The notes under the pieces are model-generated. The model ran no database searches. It was not told the DNA's origin and saw nothing but the letters and a program-made list of their open reading frames with translations. This document shows positions 25,252 to 33,937 of a stretch of DNA of 64,000 bases, in pieces. The stretch is from JABMQB01 sp963666575 (lineage in GTDB: Bacteria > Bacteroidota > Bacteroidia > Bacteroidales > Prolixibacteraceae), in the NCBI GenBank assembly GCA_963666575.2, contig CAXXYG010000016.1:62001-126000 (forward strand), read 5' to 3'. A program made the position numbers and the translations under genes. The stretch's first letter is position 1, and every line of letters begins with the position of its first letter.

Positions 25252-26781
25252 TTAGTCATTTTTTAAAAACACCTCGATATTCATTTCATCCTCCGGGCGC
25301 AAAAAATCAATTTTTACAGAATTTTTAGTTGGAGAAAAACCATCTTTAGTGGCCGATAGAACTATCAGGTCAACTTTATCAATTATAATCGAATAACTAC
25401 CATCTTCCTTTGTCCGTGATTCGCCAATTTTATTTCCTACGCTATCGGTAATTTCAATCACTACATTTTGAAGGATTGTTTTATCAGTAAAACTTTTTGC
25501 TACTCCTTTTATAGTTACGGGATTAAAACTCAATTTTACGGTATAGAGGTCATAATAACCTTTACTTTCGCTTCGGTTTGATGAAAAATAACCTCGCGAA
25601 GAATTATTTGTTAAAATAAATCCTATATCTCTTTTGGGACTATTTATCGGATACCCTAAGTTCCGAACTTTACTAAAAATCCCCTTTTCAGGTGTAGCAA
25701 CAAAAATATCTAATTCGCCAAGGCCAAGGTGCCCTTCCGAAGAAAAATATAAATATCCCCTACTATCGATAAATGGGAAAAGTTCATTCCTCCTTGTATT
25801 AACAGTAGGCCCGACATTATATGGGCTACTCCACTTCCCGGTTTCAAGTTTATAACAAAAATAAATGTCATATCCACCATAGCCCCCCGGCATATCGCTG
25901 GCAAAATAAATCAATTTCCCATCGTTACTCACCGAAGGATGAGCCACTGAATAATTTGGGCTGTTCAGGAAAAACTCTTCTTTTAAGTCCCACTCCCCTT
26001 TTTTTTCTTTTGCAACTACAATTTGAAGGTGAAACACATCTTCGGCTTCATCTTCGCCTGCTTCGTCGGGCGCATAACGGGTAATATAAAACAAGTTGTC
26101 GATTGGATCGTATGCAACAGGCCCATCGTTAAAATGAGTTCTTAAATTACGGGCAAATTCCACAGGTTTCCCTAAAACGCCTTCACTTACCTCGGGGGCA
26201 AAATAGAGGTCAAGAAAAGGTAAATTGTTAGCTTGTAACCGTTGGTCAGCCCTTGTCCCTGATAAAGATGACGATGAAAAAACAATTCCATCTTTATAAA
26301 AACAGGCTCCTAACTCCGATCCGGGTGTATTAAACGATGGCTGTGATATTTCATAAGCAGTTGAATCTTTCACTAAATTCCGGATGTATTCAATTTTATC
26401 GGCCAATACTTTTACTTTTTTCTCTCCACTTTTTTTTACGGCATATTTATCCAGCCACATTTGTGCTTCTTCAAATTTTCCATTCTGGCACAGAAGGTTG
26501 GCGTACATATACATATCGTACGAAACATTCCGCCCGGCATCAAACAATTCTTTCATATACCTTTCAGCTTCTCTTGTTTTATCAAGCCGTTCATAAACCA
26601 TTGCCAGCCTTTTAAGAATATGGTAGCTGGTTTTATTTTCTTCGTATGCAGTTTTGTACAATTCTATGGCCTTCTCATATTGTTTGTTTTTAAACTTTTT
26701 ATCGGCACTTTTTACTAAGTTTTTCTGCCCAAAAGCAAAAATTGTAAAAAGAAGTAAAAAACATACTATCAGATATCTCAT
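25252..26781 (-). CDS. PorE-like TPR / beta-propeller lipo- or periplasmic protein, without OmpA domain
   Basis: A 509-residue secreted protein. After a signal peptide (MRYLIVCFLLLFTIFAFG) come TPR repeats (KKFKNKQYEKAIELYKTAY and on, residues 20-140), a PD40-type WD40-like propeller (HPSVSNDGKLIYFASDMPGG, LFPFIDSRGYLYFSSEGH, residues 150-410) and a carboxypeptidase-regulatory-like beta domain (VTIKGVAKSF onward, residues 415-509). This is the domain order of PorE and of the gliding/T9SS-associated proteins, but the usual C-terminal OmpA peptidoglycan-binding domain is missing: a stop follows EDEMNIEVFLKND. The family attaches machinery to the peptidoglycan, so this one must work differently or with a partner. 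No frameshift remnant of an OmpA domain is seen downstream. Confidence 0.78.
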   Translation of the reverse strand: MRYLIVCFLLLFTIFAFGQKNLVKSADKKFKNKQYEKAIELYKTAYEENKTSYHILKRLAMVYERLDKTREAERYMKELFDAGRNVSYDMYMYANLLCQNGKFEEAQMWLDKYAVKKSGEKKVKVLADKIEYIRNLVKDSTAYEISQPSFNTPGSELGACFYKDGIVFSSSSLSGTRADQRLQANNLPFLDLYFAPEVSEGVLGKPVEFARNLRTHFNDGPVAYDPIDNLFYITRYAPDEAGEDEAEDVFHLQIVVAKEKKGEWDLKEEFFLNSPNYSVAHPSVSNDGKLIYFASDMPGGYGGYDIYFCYKLETGKWSSPYNVGPTVNTRRNELFPFIDSRGYLYFSSEGHLGLGELDIFVATPEKGIFSKVRNLGYPINSPKRDIGFILTNNSSRGYFSSNRSESKGYYDLYTVKLSFNPVTIKGVAKSFTDKTILQNVVIEITDSVGNKIGESRTKEDGSYSIIIDKVDLIVLSATKDGFSPTKNSVKIDFLRPEDEMNIEVFLKND

Positions 26782-27025
26782 TCGGTAACAATTTTATTTC
26801 AAAAACTAACGGATAAAACTTGCTCAATTTCGGAATTTTACATCAATAAATTGGTCGGGCAAATTTAATATTTCAAAAAAAAAGCTTAATTTATCTGTTA
26901 ATTATCAATTAAATCAATAATAATCACTCAATGTAACTATAACTTATTAATCGGCAAATTTAGTATTTTGCACACCCAACAACAAATCGGTTTATTTTTA
27001 GTTGATATAATTAAATTATTTAAGC

Positions 27026-27733
27026 ATGTCTCTTTTTTTATTATTGGAATCTTCTACCGAAGTATGTTCTGTTGCATTGTCATCAGATGAAAAATTAATT
27101 GATAATATTGAAAATCTAAATGGACTCAACCATTCTGAATTATTAACTGTTTATATCGAAGAACTATTAAAGCGAAATAAAATACAAATCAGCGACATCG
27201 ACGCCTTTGTAGTTAGCAAAGGGCCAGGTTCGTATACTGGGTTACGAATTGGAATCTCAGCCGTTAAAGGATTAAGTTATGCTGCTGGCAAACCTATTGT
27301 TGGTATAAGTACACTTGATGCAATGGCTGATTACCTGTCAAAATATCCTGAAGAATTTCAACTAAAAACTGATGACAAAACACTTATTTGCCCAATGATT
27401 GACGCAAGGCGAATGGAAGTATATACTGCTTTGTACAATAAAAGTGGCGAGCAAATTGAATCTATTTCAGCAAAAATTATTGAAAACAGTTCATTTGAAA
27501 AGCAACTCAAAGAAAATAAAATCATCTATATAGGTAATGGTGCACAAAAATGCAAGGACCAAATAACCAGTAAAAATGCCTTGTTTAATGAACCATTTAA
27601 AGCTTCGGCACGTTTTATGATACCATTAGCATATAAGAAGTTTAAAAATAATGATTTTGAAGATGTTGCATATTTTGAACCTTATTATTTAAAAGATTTT
27701 GTTGCAACAATTCCTAAGAATAAAATTATATGA
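27026..27733 (+). CDS. tsaB: tRNA threonylcarbamoyladenosine biosynthesis protein TsaB
   Basis: A 235-residue TsaB, partner of TsaD in making t6A37 of ANN-reading tRNAs. The ASKHA fold shows ILLLESSTEVCSVAL-like start (LLLESSTEVCSVAL), the hallmark SKGPGSYTGLRIGISAVKGLSYA and STLDAMA, and PMIDARRMEVYTALY. The length is standard. Its stop overlaps the start of the DUF3108 gene by four bases (ATGA), so translation is coupled. Cytosolic. Confidence 0.95.
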   Translation: MSLFLLLESSTEVCSVALSSDEKLIDNIENLNGLNHSELLTVYIEELLKRNKIQISDIDAFVVSKGPGSYTGLRIGISAVKGLSYAAGKPIVGISTLDAMADYLSKYPEEFQLKTDDKTLICPMIDARRMEVYTALYNKSGEQIESISAKIIENSSFEKQLKENKIIYIGNGAQKCKDQITSKNALFNEPFKASARFMIPLAYKKFKNNDFEDVAYFEPYYLKDFVATIPKNKII

Positions 27734-28446
27734 TTAAAAACAGTTGGATAGCGCTTTTTTTTATAATCTCTCCCATGTTATTATTGGGTGTTCAAAAAGA
27801 CAACCTGAAATTTAATCTCAAATTTGGATTTATTAAAGGTGGGCAAGCCCAAATGATTATTTCCGACACAATTTATAATGATATACCGGCTATTCACTAT
27901 TACCTGGTAGGCAAAACAACCGGACTCACCAATACTCTTTTTAAAGTGCACGACATTTATGAAACAATTGTTGATGCAAAAACCGGATTACCACTAAAAT
28001 CAATCCGAAATATCAGAGAAAAAAAATACCGGTCGTACAACGAGGTGAATTATTACCACGAGAAGGATTCTTTGCACAGCCAAAAAGCAGGATGGATGCA
28101 GACTCCCGACAGCCTTGTAGACATCATTTCGGTGTTCTTTTATTTTATTAACCACAATTATATTGAAAAAATAGACCAGGGAGAAACAATTTCCTTCCCT
28201 ACCTATCATGCCGATAAAATTAATGATATAAGTATCCGGTTCCTTGGTTTTGAGACGCTAAAAACAAAAATTGGCGACATCGATTGTTATGTATTAGCAC
28301 CTTTTGTTGAAAAAGGGAAAGTGCTAAAAAGGGCTGATGGGCTTAAATTTTACATTTCAAAAACTGATAAAGTCCCAATACTTCTTGAATTTGATATGAA
28401 AGTAGGAGCATTGCGCGCCGTTTTAGAAAGTTACGAAACAGAATAA
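27730..28446 (+). CDS. DUF3108 domain protein
   Basis: A 238-residue protein with a short N-terminal hydrophobic signal (WIALFFIISPMLLLG) and an all-beta body typical of DUF3108, a family of presumably periplasmic proteins in Bacteroidota and Proteobacteria. Conserved-looking segments are KFGFIKGGQAQM near the start, VDAKTGLPLKSIRNIREKKY in the middle and KVLKRADGLKFYISKTDKVPILLEFD near the end. The function is not known. It is translationally coupled to tsaB (ATGA overlap). Confidence 0.78.
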   Translation: MIKNSWIALFFIISPMLLLGVQKDNLKFNLKFGFIKGGQAQMIISDTIYNDIPAIHYYLVGKTTGLTNTLFKVHDIYETIVDAKTGLPLKSIRNIREKKYRSYNEVNYYHEKDSLHSQKAGWMQTPDSLVDIISVFFYFINHNYIEKIDQGETISFPTYHADKINDISIRFLGFETLKTKIGDIDCYVLAPFVEKGKVLKRADGLKFYISKTDKVPILLEFDMKVGALRAVLESYETE

Positions 28447-28577
28447 CCTTTTCAATTTCACCCCTCCTGAGTTATTAATTGCTTGAACTATTTCATTCAC
28501 TCTTGGTTTTATATTCATTACACCGAAATACCAATGAAAATTATTGGTATCTTTTACTGAATTTAAAACTAACAGCT

Positions 28578-30686
28578 TTGTCGTTAAAAACACTTTTAGC
28601 CGTATTTATATTCTTCTTAGGAATTCAAACCATATACAGCCAATGTTCCTTTCGAACCATTGGCCATCGTGGAGGATCGTCCTATTATTTTCCTGAAAAC
28701 ACGCTTGTTTCAATTGAGCAAGGGTATATTGAAGGTGCATGGGCCATTGAAATTGATATTCGGATGACCAAAGACAGCATTTTAATGCTGATGCACGATG
28801 CATATGTTGAAAGAACCACAAATGGGAAAGGTTTTATTGCCGAGATGACCAGAGAACAAATAAAAACATTTGATGCCGGAAGCTGGAAAAATCCCCGTTT
28901 TGCAGGAACAAAAGTCCCTGATTTAGAAGGAGCTATTAAAGTAGCTCAAAAGTATAACCGTAAATTGTACCTGAACATGAAAGTGTATCAGCCTGAATTA
29001 ATAAAAAAAACATTGATTGCATCAGGTGCAGACGAAGATATTATAATCATCGATCCGGATAACCTAACAAAAGTTGATAAATACCACTCTCTGATGCCAA
29101 ATACTCCTTTGGTTTATTTTGGAGCCCCACCCACAGTTATCGATGATACTGAATTTTATACCAACCTCAAAAATAAAAATGTTATTGCTGTTGAGCTTCC
29201 TGTAATCGACATTCAGGATACTTCAATTACCTGGCCAGCTGAATACCGCGATAATCTTCATGTAAATGGGATTGATTTATGGATCTATACCATTAATGGA
29301 AATGCCTTATTTAAATTGGCCGATGATTTTGGAATTGACGGCATAGAAACCGATCGTCCGGCAATGGCTGCCAATTATTTCTGCAACAATAAAAATGGTG
29401 GTTTTTATCCCGAAAAACGTATTACCGGGCAATGGGATTTTATCGACCAGAACCTGAACGGAACAATTGGTTCACAAATGGTACAAACTGGAGACACATC
29501 AACCAATGGGCAAACTATTCGATTCGGAACAACAGCCGATTTTAATATCCCGGCATTTAACGATACAGTTGCATCAGTTATGTTTGTCCCGGGATTTGAT
29601 CCAGCCCATTCTCTTCAGTTTTTTTCAAATATAGCTCCACACGATAATGTTTTGTGGAAATACCCCGATTGTAATCTTAATTATTCGTTGGTAATGGATA
29701 TTTTAAAACCTTCAGGGGCTTCAGGATATATTGCACTTTTCCAAACCGGTAGCTCCAATGCCGACGATGCCGAATTATTTATAAATACTAATGCCAATAA
29801 TGGAATTGGAATATTGGAACAGTATTTTGGTTCAATTAACGACAGTACGTGGTACCGTCTGGCCTTTGTTTTTGAACTCGACAAAGAATTAGTTAATGTA
29901 TATGCCGATGGCCAATTATTAGGTAAAATTACCATTCCTGAAATTTATAAATACCGGTTCTGTATAAATAATAACTGGGCTGTTCAAATTTCCAACTTAT
30001 TTTCGGATGAAAACAATGAAACCAGCCCTTTGTATGTTAACTGTGTCCAGATTCGAAATTATTCAATGACAGGTACAGAAGTAGCTAAGCTTGGTAAAGC
30101 AACCTCTCAAAATATTTCTTCGCAAATAGAAATTAATCCATCGGAATGTTTGCAAGCAATTCCTCATCTGATTGACACCACTGTTAGAGAAGGAGCCTCG
30201 CTAGAGTTTTCTGCCGAAGCAGGAGACTCTCTCAACTACAGATGGCAGCTTAATAATCATGATGGTATGGGATGGATCGATTTTACCGGAACAATGTTCT
30301 CTAATTCTGCCAGTTCCGAATTTTCCATTTTCCCTGTACCTATTTCACTTAATGGAGCAGGAATCAGATGTAAAATAAGCAATAATTGTGTAGTTTACAC
30401 AAACGAAGCTTTACTCCATATTACTGAAATACCGGTTAATAATAGTTCAAAAATTCAAAACAGCGAATTGGTCCTTTTTCCAAACCCGAATAACGGGACT
30501 TTTTCTATTAAAGGACCTTCCCAAATAACATCACTCAAAGTTTATTCGTTGATGGGGGAAATGATTAAATCATTATCTCCTGAAAACAGTAATAACATAA
30601 AAGTAGAATTGCCTAACGGAGTTTATTTTGTAGCCATTGATTTTGAAGGGCGCTCAGAAGTAAAAAAGATAATTATAACCAGATAA
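28578..30686 (+). CDS. Secreted glycerophosphodiester phosphodiesterase with T9SS sorting domain
   Basis: No in-frame ATG precedes the conserved domain; the open frame begins at 28479. I chose the TTG at 28578 because it gives a perfect signal peptide, MSLKTLLAVFIFFLGIQTIYSQ. The GDPD domain follows (IGHRGGSSYYFPENT, AIEIDIRMTKD, MHDAYVERTTNGKG), with the catalytic H, E, D and H, covering about residues 25-270; it would hydrolyse glycerophosphodiesters. A laminin-G-like beta region and an Ig-like region follow, and a type A T9SS C-terminal domain ends the protein (LVLFPNPNNGTFSI to VEVKKIIITR-like end). It is therefore exported through the T9SS. The missing ATG may be a real TTG start or a start lost by mutation. 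Confidence 0.8.
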   Translation: MSLKTLLAVFIFFLGIQTIYSQCSFRTIGHRGGSSYYFPENTLVSIEQGYIEGAWAIEIDIRMTKDSILMLMHDAYVERTTNGKGFIAEMTREQIKTFDAGSWKNPRFAGTKVPDLEGAIKVAQKYNRKLYLNMKVYQPELIKKTLIASGADEDIIIIDPDNLTKVDKYHSLMPNTPLVYFGAPPTVIDDTEFYTNLKNKNVIAVELPVIDIQDTSITWPAEYRDNLHVNGIDLWIYTINGNALFKLADDFGIDGIETDRPAMAANYFCNNKNGGFYPEKRITGQWDFIDQNLNGTIGSQMVQTGDTSTNGQTIRFGTTADFNIPAFNDTVASVMFVPGFDPAHSLQFFSNIAPHDNVLWKYPDCNLNYSLVMDILKPSGASGYIALFQTGSSNADDAELFINTNANNGIGILEQYFGSINDSTWYRLAFVFELDKELVNVYADGQLLGKITIPEIYKYRFCINNNWAVQISNLFSDENNETSPLYVNCVQIRNYSMTGTEVAKLGKATSQNISSQIEINPSECLQAIPHLIDTTVREGASLEFSAEAGDSLNYRWQLNNHDGMGWIDFTGTMFSNSASSEFSIFPVPISLNGAGIRCKISNNCVVYTNEALLHITEIPVNNSSKIQNSELVLFPNPNNGTFSIKGPSQITSLKVYSLMGEMIKSLSPENSNNIKVELPNGVYFVAIDFEGRSEVKKIIITR

Positions 30687-30787
30687 TTGTGTAAAATTCT
30701 AAAAATCCAAAACACTCCACCTTACAGGCCTTTGCTGTATAAATCGAAGTAAAAACATTAAAGGACAAACTAATTATTTGCCTGAAA

Positions 30788-30818
30788 TTGTAGTGTTTAG
30801 ATGATTTGATTACTTTTG
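30788..30818 (+). promoter_or_regulatory. Bacteroidota-type promoter of efp
   Basis: TTG (30788-30790), 20 bases, then TACTTTTG (30811-30818), matching the TTTG-N19-TAnnTTTG consensus of the phylum's primary sigma factor. The efp start is at 30853. Confidence 0.7.
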
Positions 30819-30852
30819 CAGAAAAAGTAGAATAAATAAATTTAGATAGATT

Positions 30853-31422
30853 ATGGCGAGTACTTCAGATTTTAAAAATGGAATGTGTATTGAATTTAAC
30901 GGTAACCTTGTGCAGATTGTACAGTTCCAGCATGTTAAGCCCGGTAAAGGGCCCGCATTTGTACGCACCAAACTTAAAAATATTAAAACCGGTCGGGTTG
31001 TAGAAAACACGTTTACTTCAGGGATAAAAATAAACGTTGTGAGGATTGAACGTAGGCCATACCAATATTTGTATAAAGATGATATGGGTTTCAATTGTAT
31101 GCATACCGAAACTTTTGAGCAGGTTCCAATACCTGAAGAGATTATTGAAAATGCCGATCTAATGAAGGAAGGGCAGATAATTGAAATTAACTTTCATGCC
31201 GAAGAAGAAATTCCTCTTACTGCTGAATTGCCAGCATTTGTGGAGTTGGAAATCACATACACCATTCCTGGCGAGAAAGGAAATACTGCCAGTTCGACCG
31301 CGTTAAAACCAGCAACACTTGAAACAGGAGCTGAAATAATGGTGCCGTTGTTTATCAATCAGGGTGATATAATTAAAGTAGATACACGCGACAGGTCGTA
31401 TTCTGAAAGAGTTAAAAAATAA
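30853..31422 (+). CDS. efp: Elongation factor P
   Basis: A 189-residue EF-P, which relieves ribosome stalling at polyproline. KOW-like domain I carries the tip loop VKPGKGPAFVRTKLKN with K32 as the position modified in many bacteria, followed by the OB domains (MLMxYxEGDF region replaced by the family's QYLYKDDMGFNCMHTETFEQ) and the C-terminal signature GDIIKVDTRDRSYSERVKK. Length is standard. The modification genes (EpmA/YeiP type or YmfI) are not in this window. Three bases separate its stop from that of the convergent gene. Confidence 0.96.
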   Translation: MASTSDFKNGMCIEFNGNLVQIVQFQHVKPGKGPAFVRTKLKNIKTGRVVENTFTSGIKINVVRIERRPYQYLYKDDMGFNCMHTETFEQVPIPEEIIENADLMKEGQIIEINFHAEEEIPLTAELPAFVELEITYTIPGEKGNTASSTALKPATLETGAEIMVPLFINQGDIIKVDTRDRSYSERVKK

Positions 31423-31425
31423 CAC

Positions 31426-32907
31426 TTAAGATATTTTCTCCAAATCCGGTCCATTTTGTTCCGGATTTTTTTTTGCCTTGTTTTTATTATGTAAATCAAT
31501 TGCAACTATCATGGCAGTAAATCCCCAAAAAGGAACAGAGGCTTTATCGGTATCCAGAAAATTATTCGCTAAACCATGCAAATAATAAGTTAAGAGGCCT
31601 GTGAGTGCACCCATTATTAACATTTTCTGGCGTTGATCGGTAGCCCTTGAATATGTTTTAATTGCCGAATAAATAACCACTCCAATTAAAACCAAAAGCA
31701 TTAACATGCCGGGTAATCCTTGTTCAGCCAAAGGCCCCAGGTACTCGCTGTGTGCGTTCCCTCCATCACCGGCATTGGTGCTAATAATTGTACGGTCTTT
31801 TTTTAATTGAAAAGGTGCATATTGAAACATATAGGTTCCCGGGCCATATCCAAAAACAGGTTTTTCTTTAAACATGCGAATAGCACAACTCCAGCGGTTA
31901 ATCCTTTCCATGTTCGAAGCATCGGTAGTGATATTCGACATGGAGGAGATGTGCTCCATAAAATTTGCCGATGATTCTTCGCTGTTCCGTTCGAGGTACA
32001 TTACAATTTGCGTTTGAAAGACCAGAAAAAATCCCACCAACGAAACAAATGTTATTACTAAAGTACGGAACCTTATTTTTAATTTTATAACTGCCCAAAC
32101 TCCAAAGGCAATAACCACACTCAACCAGGCAGCACGGCTGTATGATAAAATAAGCCCGGTAAATATCACAAGGGAAGCTCCCATAGCCATTAATCTGTGC
32201 TTTTTTTCTCCTAATTTAAAAAAGGTAAAACCCACCACAAAAGGGAGATACATAGCAAGTAAAGCACCATACGAAGTGTGGTCGTTATAAAAAGGGCCAA
32301 CTACAAAATGGGCCGCTTGCTTATCCCACAAACCATACCCCAAATGCCTGTAGGTTGAATAAAAAACAACACCCATTAAGGGCAATACATACAACCAAAC
32401 ATATTTCTCAATGTTTTTCCCTCCTTCAAAAATTTTTGCAGCAATCAAATAAAATCCTACAACAAACCAAATTCGCGACAATAGAAATTTAAACGAAACA
32501 ACAGGCATCGTACTGGTAAGGCACGATAAAAAAATCCATATTAAATGAAACAATATGGCAACCGAAACAGGATGTAATAAAATTTGTTTATCAAATTTCC
32601 GTTCAGATAATACTTTTAATCCAAAAACAATTAATATCCCAAACAGTAAAGGCTCAGTAGGTAAATACATATCAAATGGCATTCCGGGAAGGAATTCACG
32701 CAAGGTCATTGAAAGGGGTGTAAAAAATACAACCAGGTAAATTAACCGTTGAACAGAAAAAATAATTACTAATAAAACCGCCAAAGCAAGCGGTAAAATA
32801 CTAATTACAAAGGCATCTTTTTTAACAATAAAATAGACATTCAATAAAATAAAAAGTATTGAAATGGTGTAAAAAAGAGCCAGTTTTATAAATGATTTTT
32901 TAAACAC
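31426..32907 (-). CDS. O-antigen ligase / polymerase family protein
   Basis: A 493-residue membrane protein of the Wzy/WaaL family with about twelve helices. The large periplasmic loop of the Wzy_C domain lies at about residues 290-400, with the conserved RINRWSCAIRMFKEKPVFGYGPGTYMFQY and GNAHSEYLGPLAEQGLPGML segments; the H in NAHSEYL is a typical catalytic-region residue. It polymerises or ligates polysaccharide at the outer face of the inner membrane. It starts 8 bases after a Wzz-like gene, so both act on the same surface polysaccharide. The glycosyltransferases are not nearby. Confidence 0.88.
   Translation of the reverse strand: MFKKSFIKLALFYTISILFILLNVYFIVKKDAFVISILPLALAVLLVIIFSVQRLIYLVVFFTPLSMTLREFLPGMPFDMYLPTEPLLFGILIVFGLKVLSERKFDKQILLHPVSVAILFHLIWIFLSCLTSTMPVVSFKFLLSRIWFVVGFYLIAAKIFEGGKNIEKYVWLYVLPLMGVVFYSTYRHLGYGLWDKQAAHFVVGPFYNDHTSYGALLAMYLPFVVGFTFFKLGEKKHRLMAMGASLVIFTGLILSYSRAAWLSVVIAFGVWAVIKLKIRFRTLVITFVSLVGFFLVFQTQIVMYLERNSEESSANFMEHISSMSNITTDASNMERINRWSCAIRMFKEKPVFGYGPGTYMFQYAPFQLKKDRTIISTNAGDGGNAHSEYLGPLAEQGLPGMLMLLVLIGVVIYSAIKTYSRATDQRQKMLIMGALTGLLTYYLHGLANNFLDTDKASVPFWGFTAMIVAIDLHNKNKAKKNPEQNGPDLEKIS
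31442..31474 (+). terminator. Terminator of efp inside the convergent O-antigen ligase gene
   Basis: AAATCCGG/CCGGATTT 8-bp stem (31442-31449, 31461-31468) followed by nine T, 20 bases beyond the efp stop. It lies within the last codons of the oppositely oriented ligase gene. Confidence 0.75.
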
Positions 32908-32914
32908 TCAATAT

Positions 32915-33862
32915 TTATTCTTTGCGGTAATCAAGTACTAAGAAAAGTAATAATGCCAAAAACACCGCCGAAATGGTTGTAAAAGCTACAATCAACCACC
33001 GTACCGGATAAGCCTTTTTATCAGCAGGAAACGGATACTCAACCACGTGGCTATAGGTAATTTCTTTTTCAGCTTCGACCACTGCCCCTTCATAAACATT
33101 TTGTAATGAATCAATCACACTAACAACTGAATTTAACCGGGATTCCAAATAATAGGCCTTTGCTCCATTTTCTGCCAGGTTATCGTACATTTTTTTTATG
33201 GTTTTTGTATCAGCACTATTTCCCCTGTTCGCTGCTAGTGCAGCCATATATCCTTTTGTAACTTCCTCAACCTGTGTGTTGTAACTAAGAATCCCAGTTT
33301 CTTTCCGGGTTTTGCTAATCACACTTATCAAACTATCTAATTCTTTGTGCTTAAGGTCCAGACTGTTTTTTGAAATATCGGCAACTTCGCGGTTTTTAAT
33401 GGCATGTATCTCTTTCACTTTCAAATTAAAAAAATGAATAACAGAATCGCACATATCCGATGCACGATTAGGATCTTCATCCAGAATTTTTATTTCAACT
33501 GTTTCAAATTCAGTTTTACTAGCCTTAACATTTTTAGTGTATTTATCCAAAATATAAGTCAAATGCAACGGATCATCCTTTTTGATATTATACACATCGT
33601 ATAATCTAAAAGCATCAAACATTTTAAATTTGATGTCGTTCGAATTTATTACCTCAAGCATCTGCTCAGTTTCCGATTCATCGCTTAATGTCCAGATATT
33701 AGTGGGATAAATACGTGCCGTTGATTTAAACTTTGGAGTAATAAAAGTGGAAGATGAAAATAGTGCAGACAATGCTACCGCAATAATCCCAACCAAAATA
33801 AAATGAAATTTCCTTTTCCAGATGATATCCAGAATTCGTTGATTATCAAAGAAATTATTCAT
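32915..33862 (-). CDS. Wzz-type polysaccharide chain-length determinant
   Basis: A 315-residue inner-membrane protein with two helices, one near residues 20-35 (FHFILVGIIAVALSALF) and one near the C-terminus (WLIVAFTTISAVFLALLLFLVL), and a helical periplasmic part between them. This is the Wzz/PCP topology; the conserved proline-rich segment before the second helix (VVEYPFPADKKAYPVR) is present. There is no cytoplasmic kinase domain, so it is the PCP1-like regulator of chain length. It overlaps in function with the O-antigen ligase 8 bases downstream. Confidence 0.85.
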   Translation of the reverse strand: MNNFFDNQRILDIIWKRKFHFILVGIIAVALSALFSSSTFITPKFKSTARIYPTNIWTLSDESETEQMLEVINSNDIKFKMFDAFRLYDVYNIKKDDPLHLTYILDKYTKNVKASKTEFETVEIKILDEDPNRASDMCDSVIHFFNLKVKEIHAIKNREVADISKNSLDLKHKELDSLISVISKTRKETGILSYNTQVEEVTKGYMAALAANRGNSADTKTIKKMYDNLAENGAKAYYLESRLNSVVSVIDSLQNVYEGAVVEAEKEITYSHVVEYPFPADKKAYPVRWLIVAFTTISAVFLALLLFLVLDYRKE

Positions 33863-33937
33863 ACAGAAAATGATTTAGTTTAAGCCGCATTGTTCCAACG
33901 AAAAATTACCGGCTTTAGTATTATAATTGAGCGGATA

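Noticed and set aside
28479..28577. Long 5' extension of the GDPD frame
   Set aside because: It encodes no signal peptide and has no ATG; it is simply open frame upstream of the preferred TTG start.
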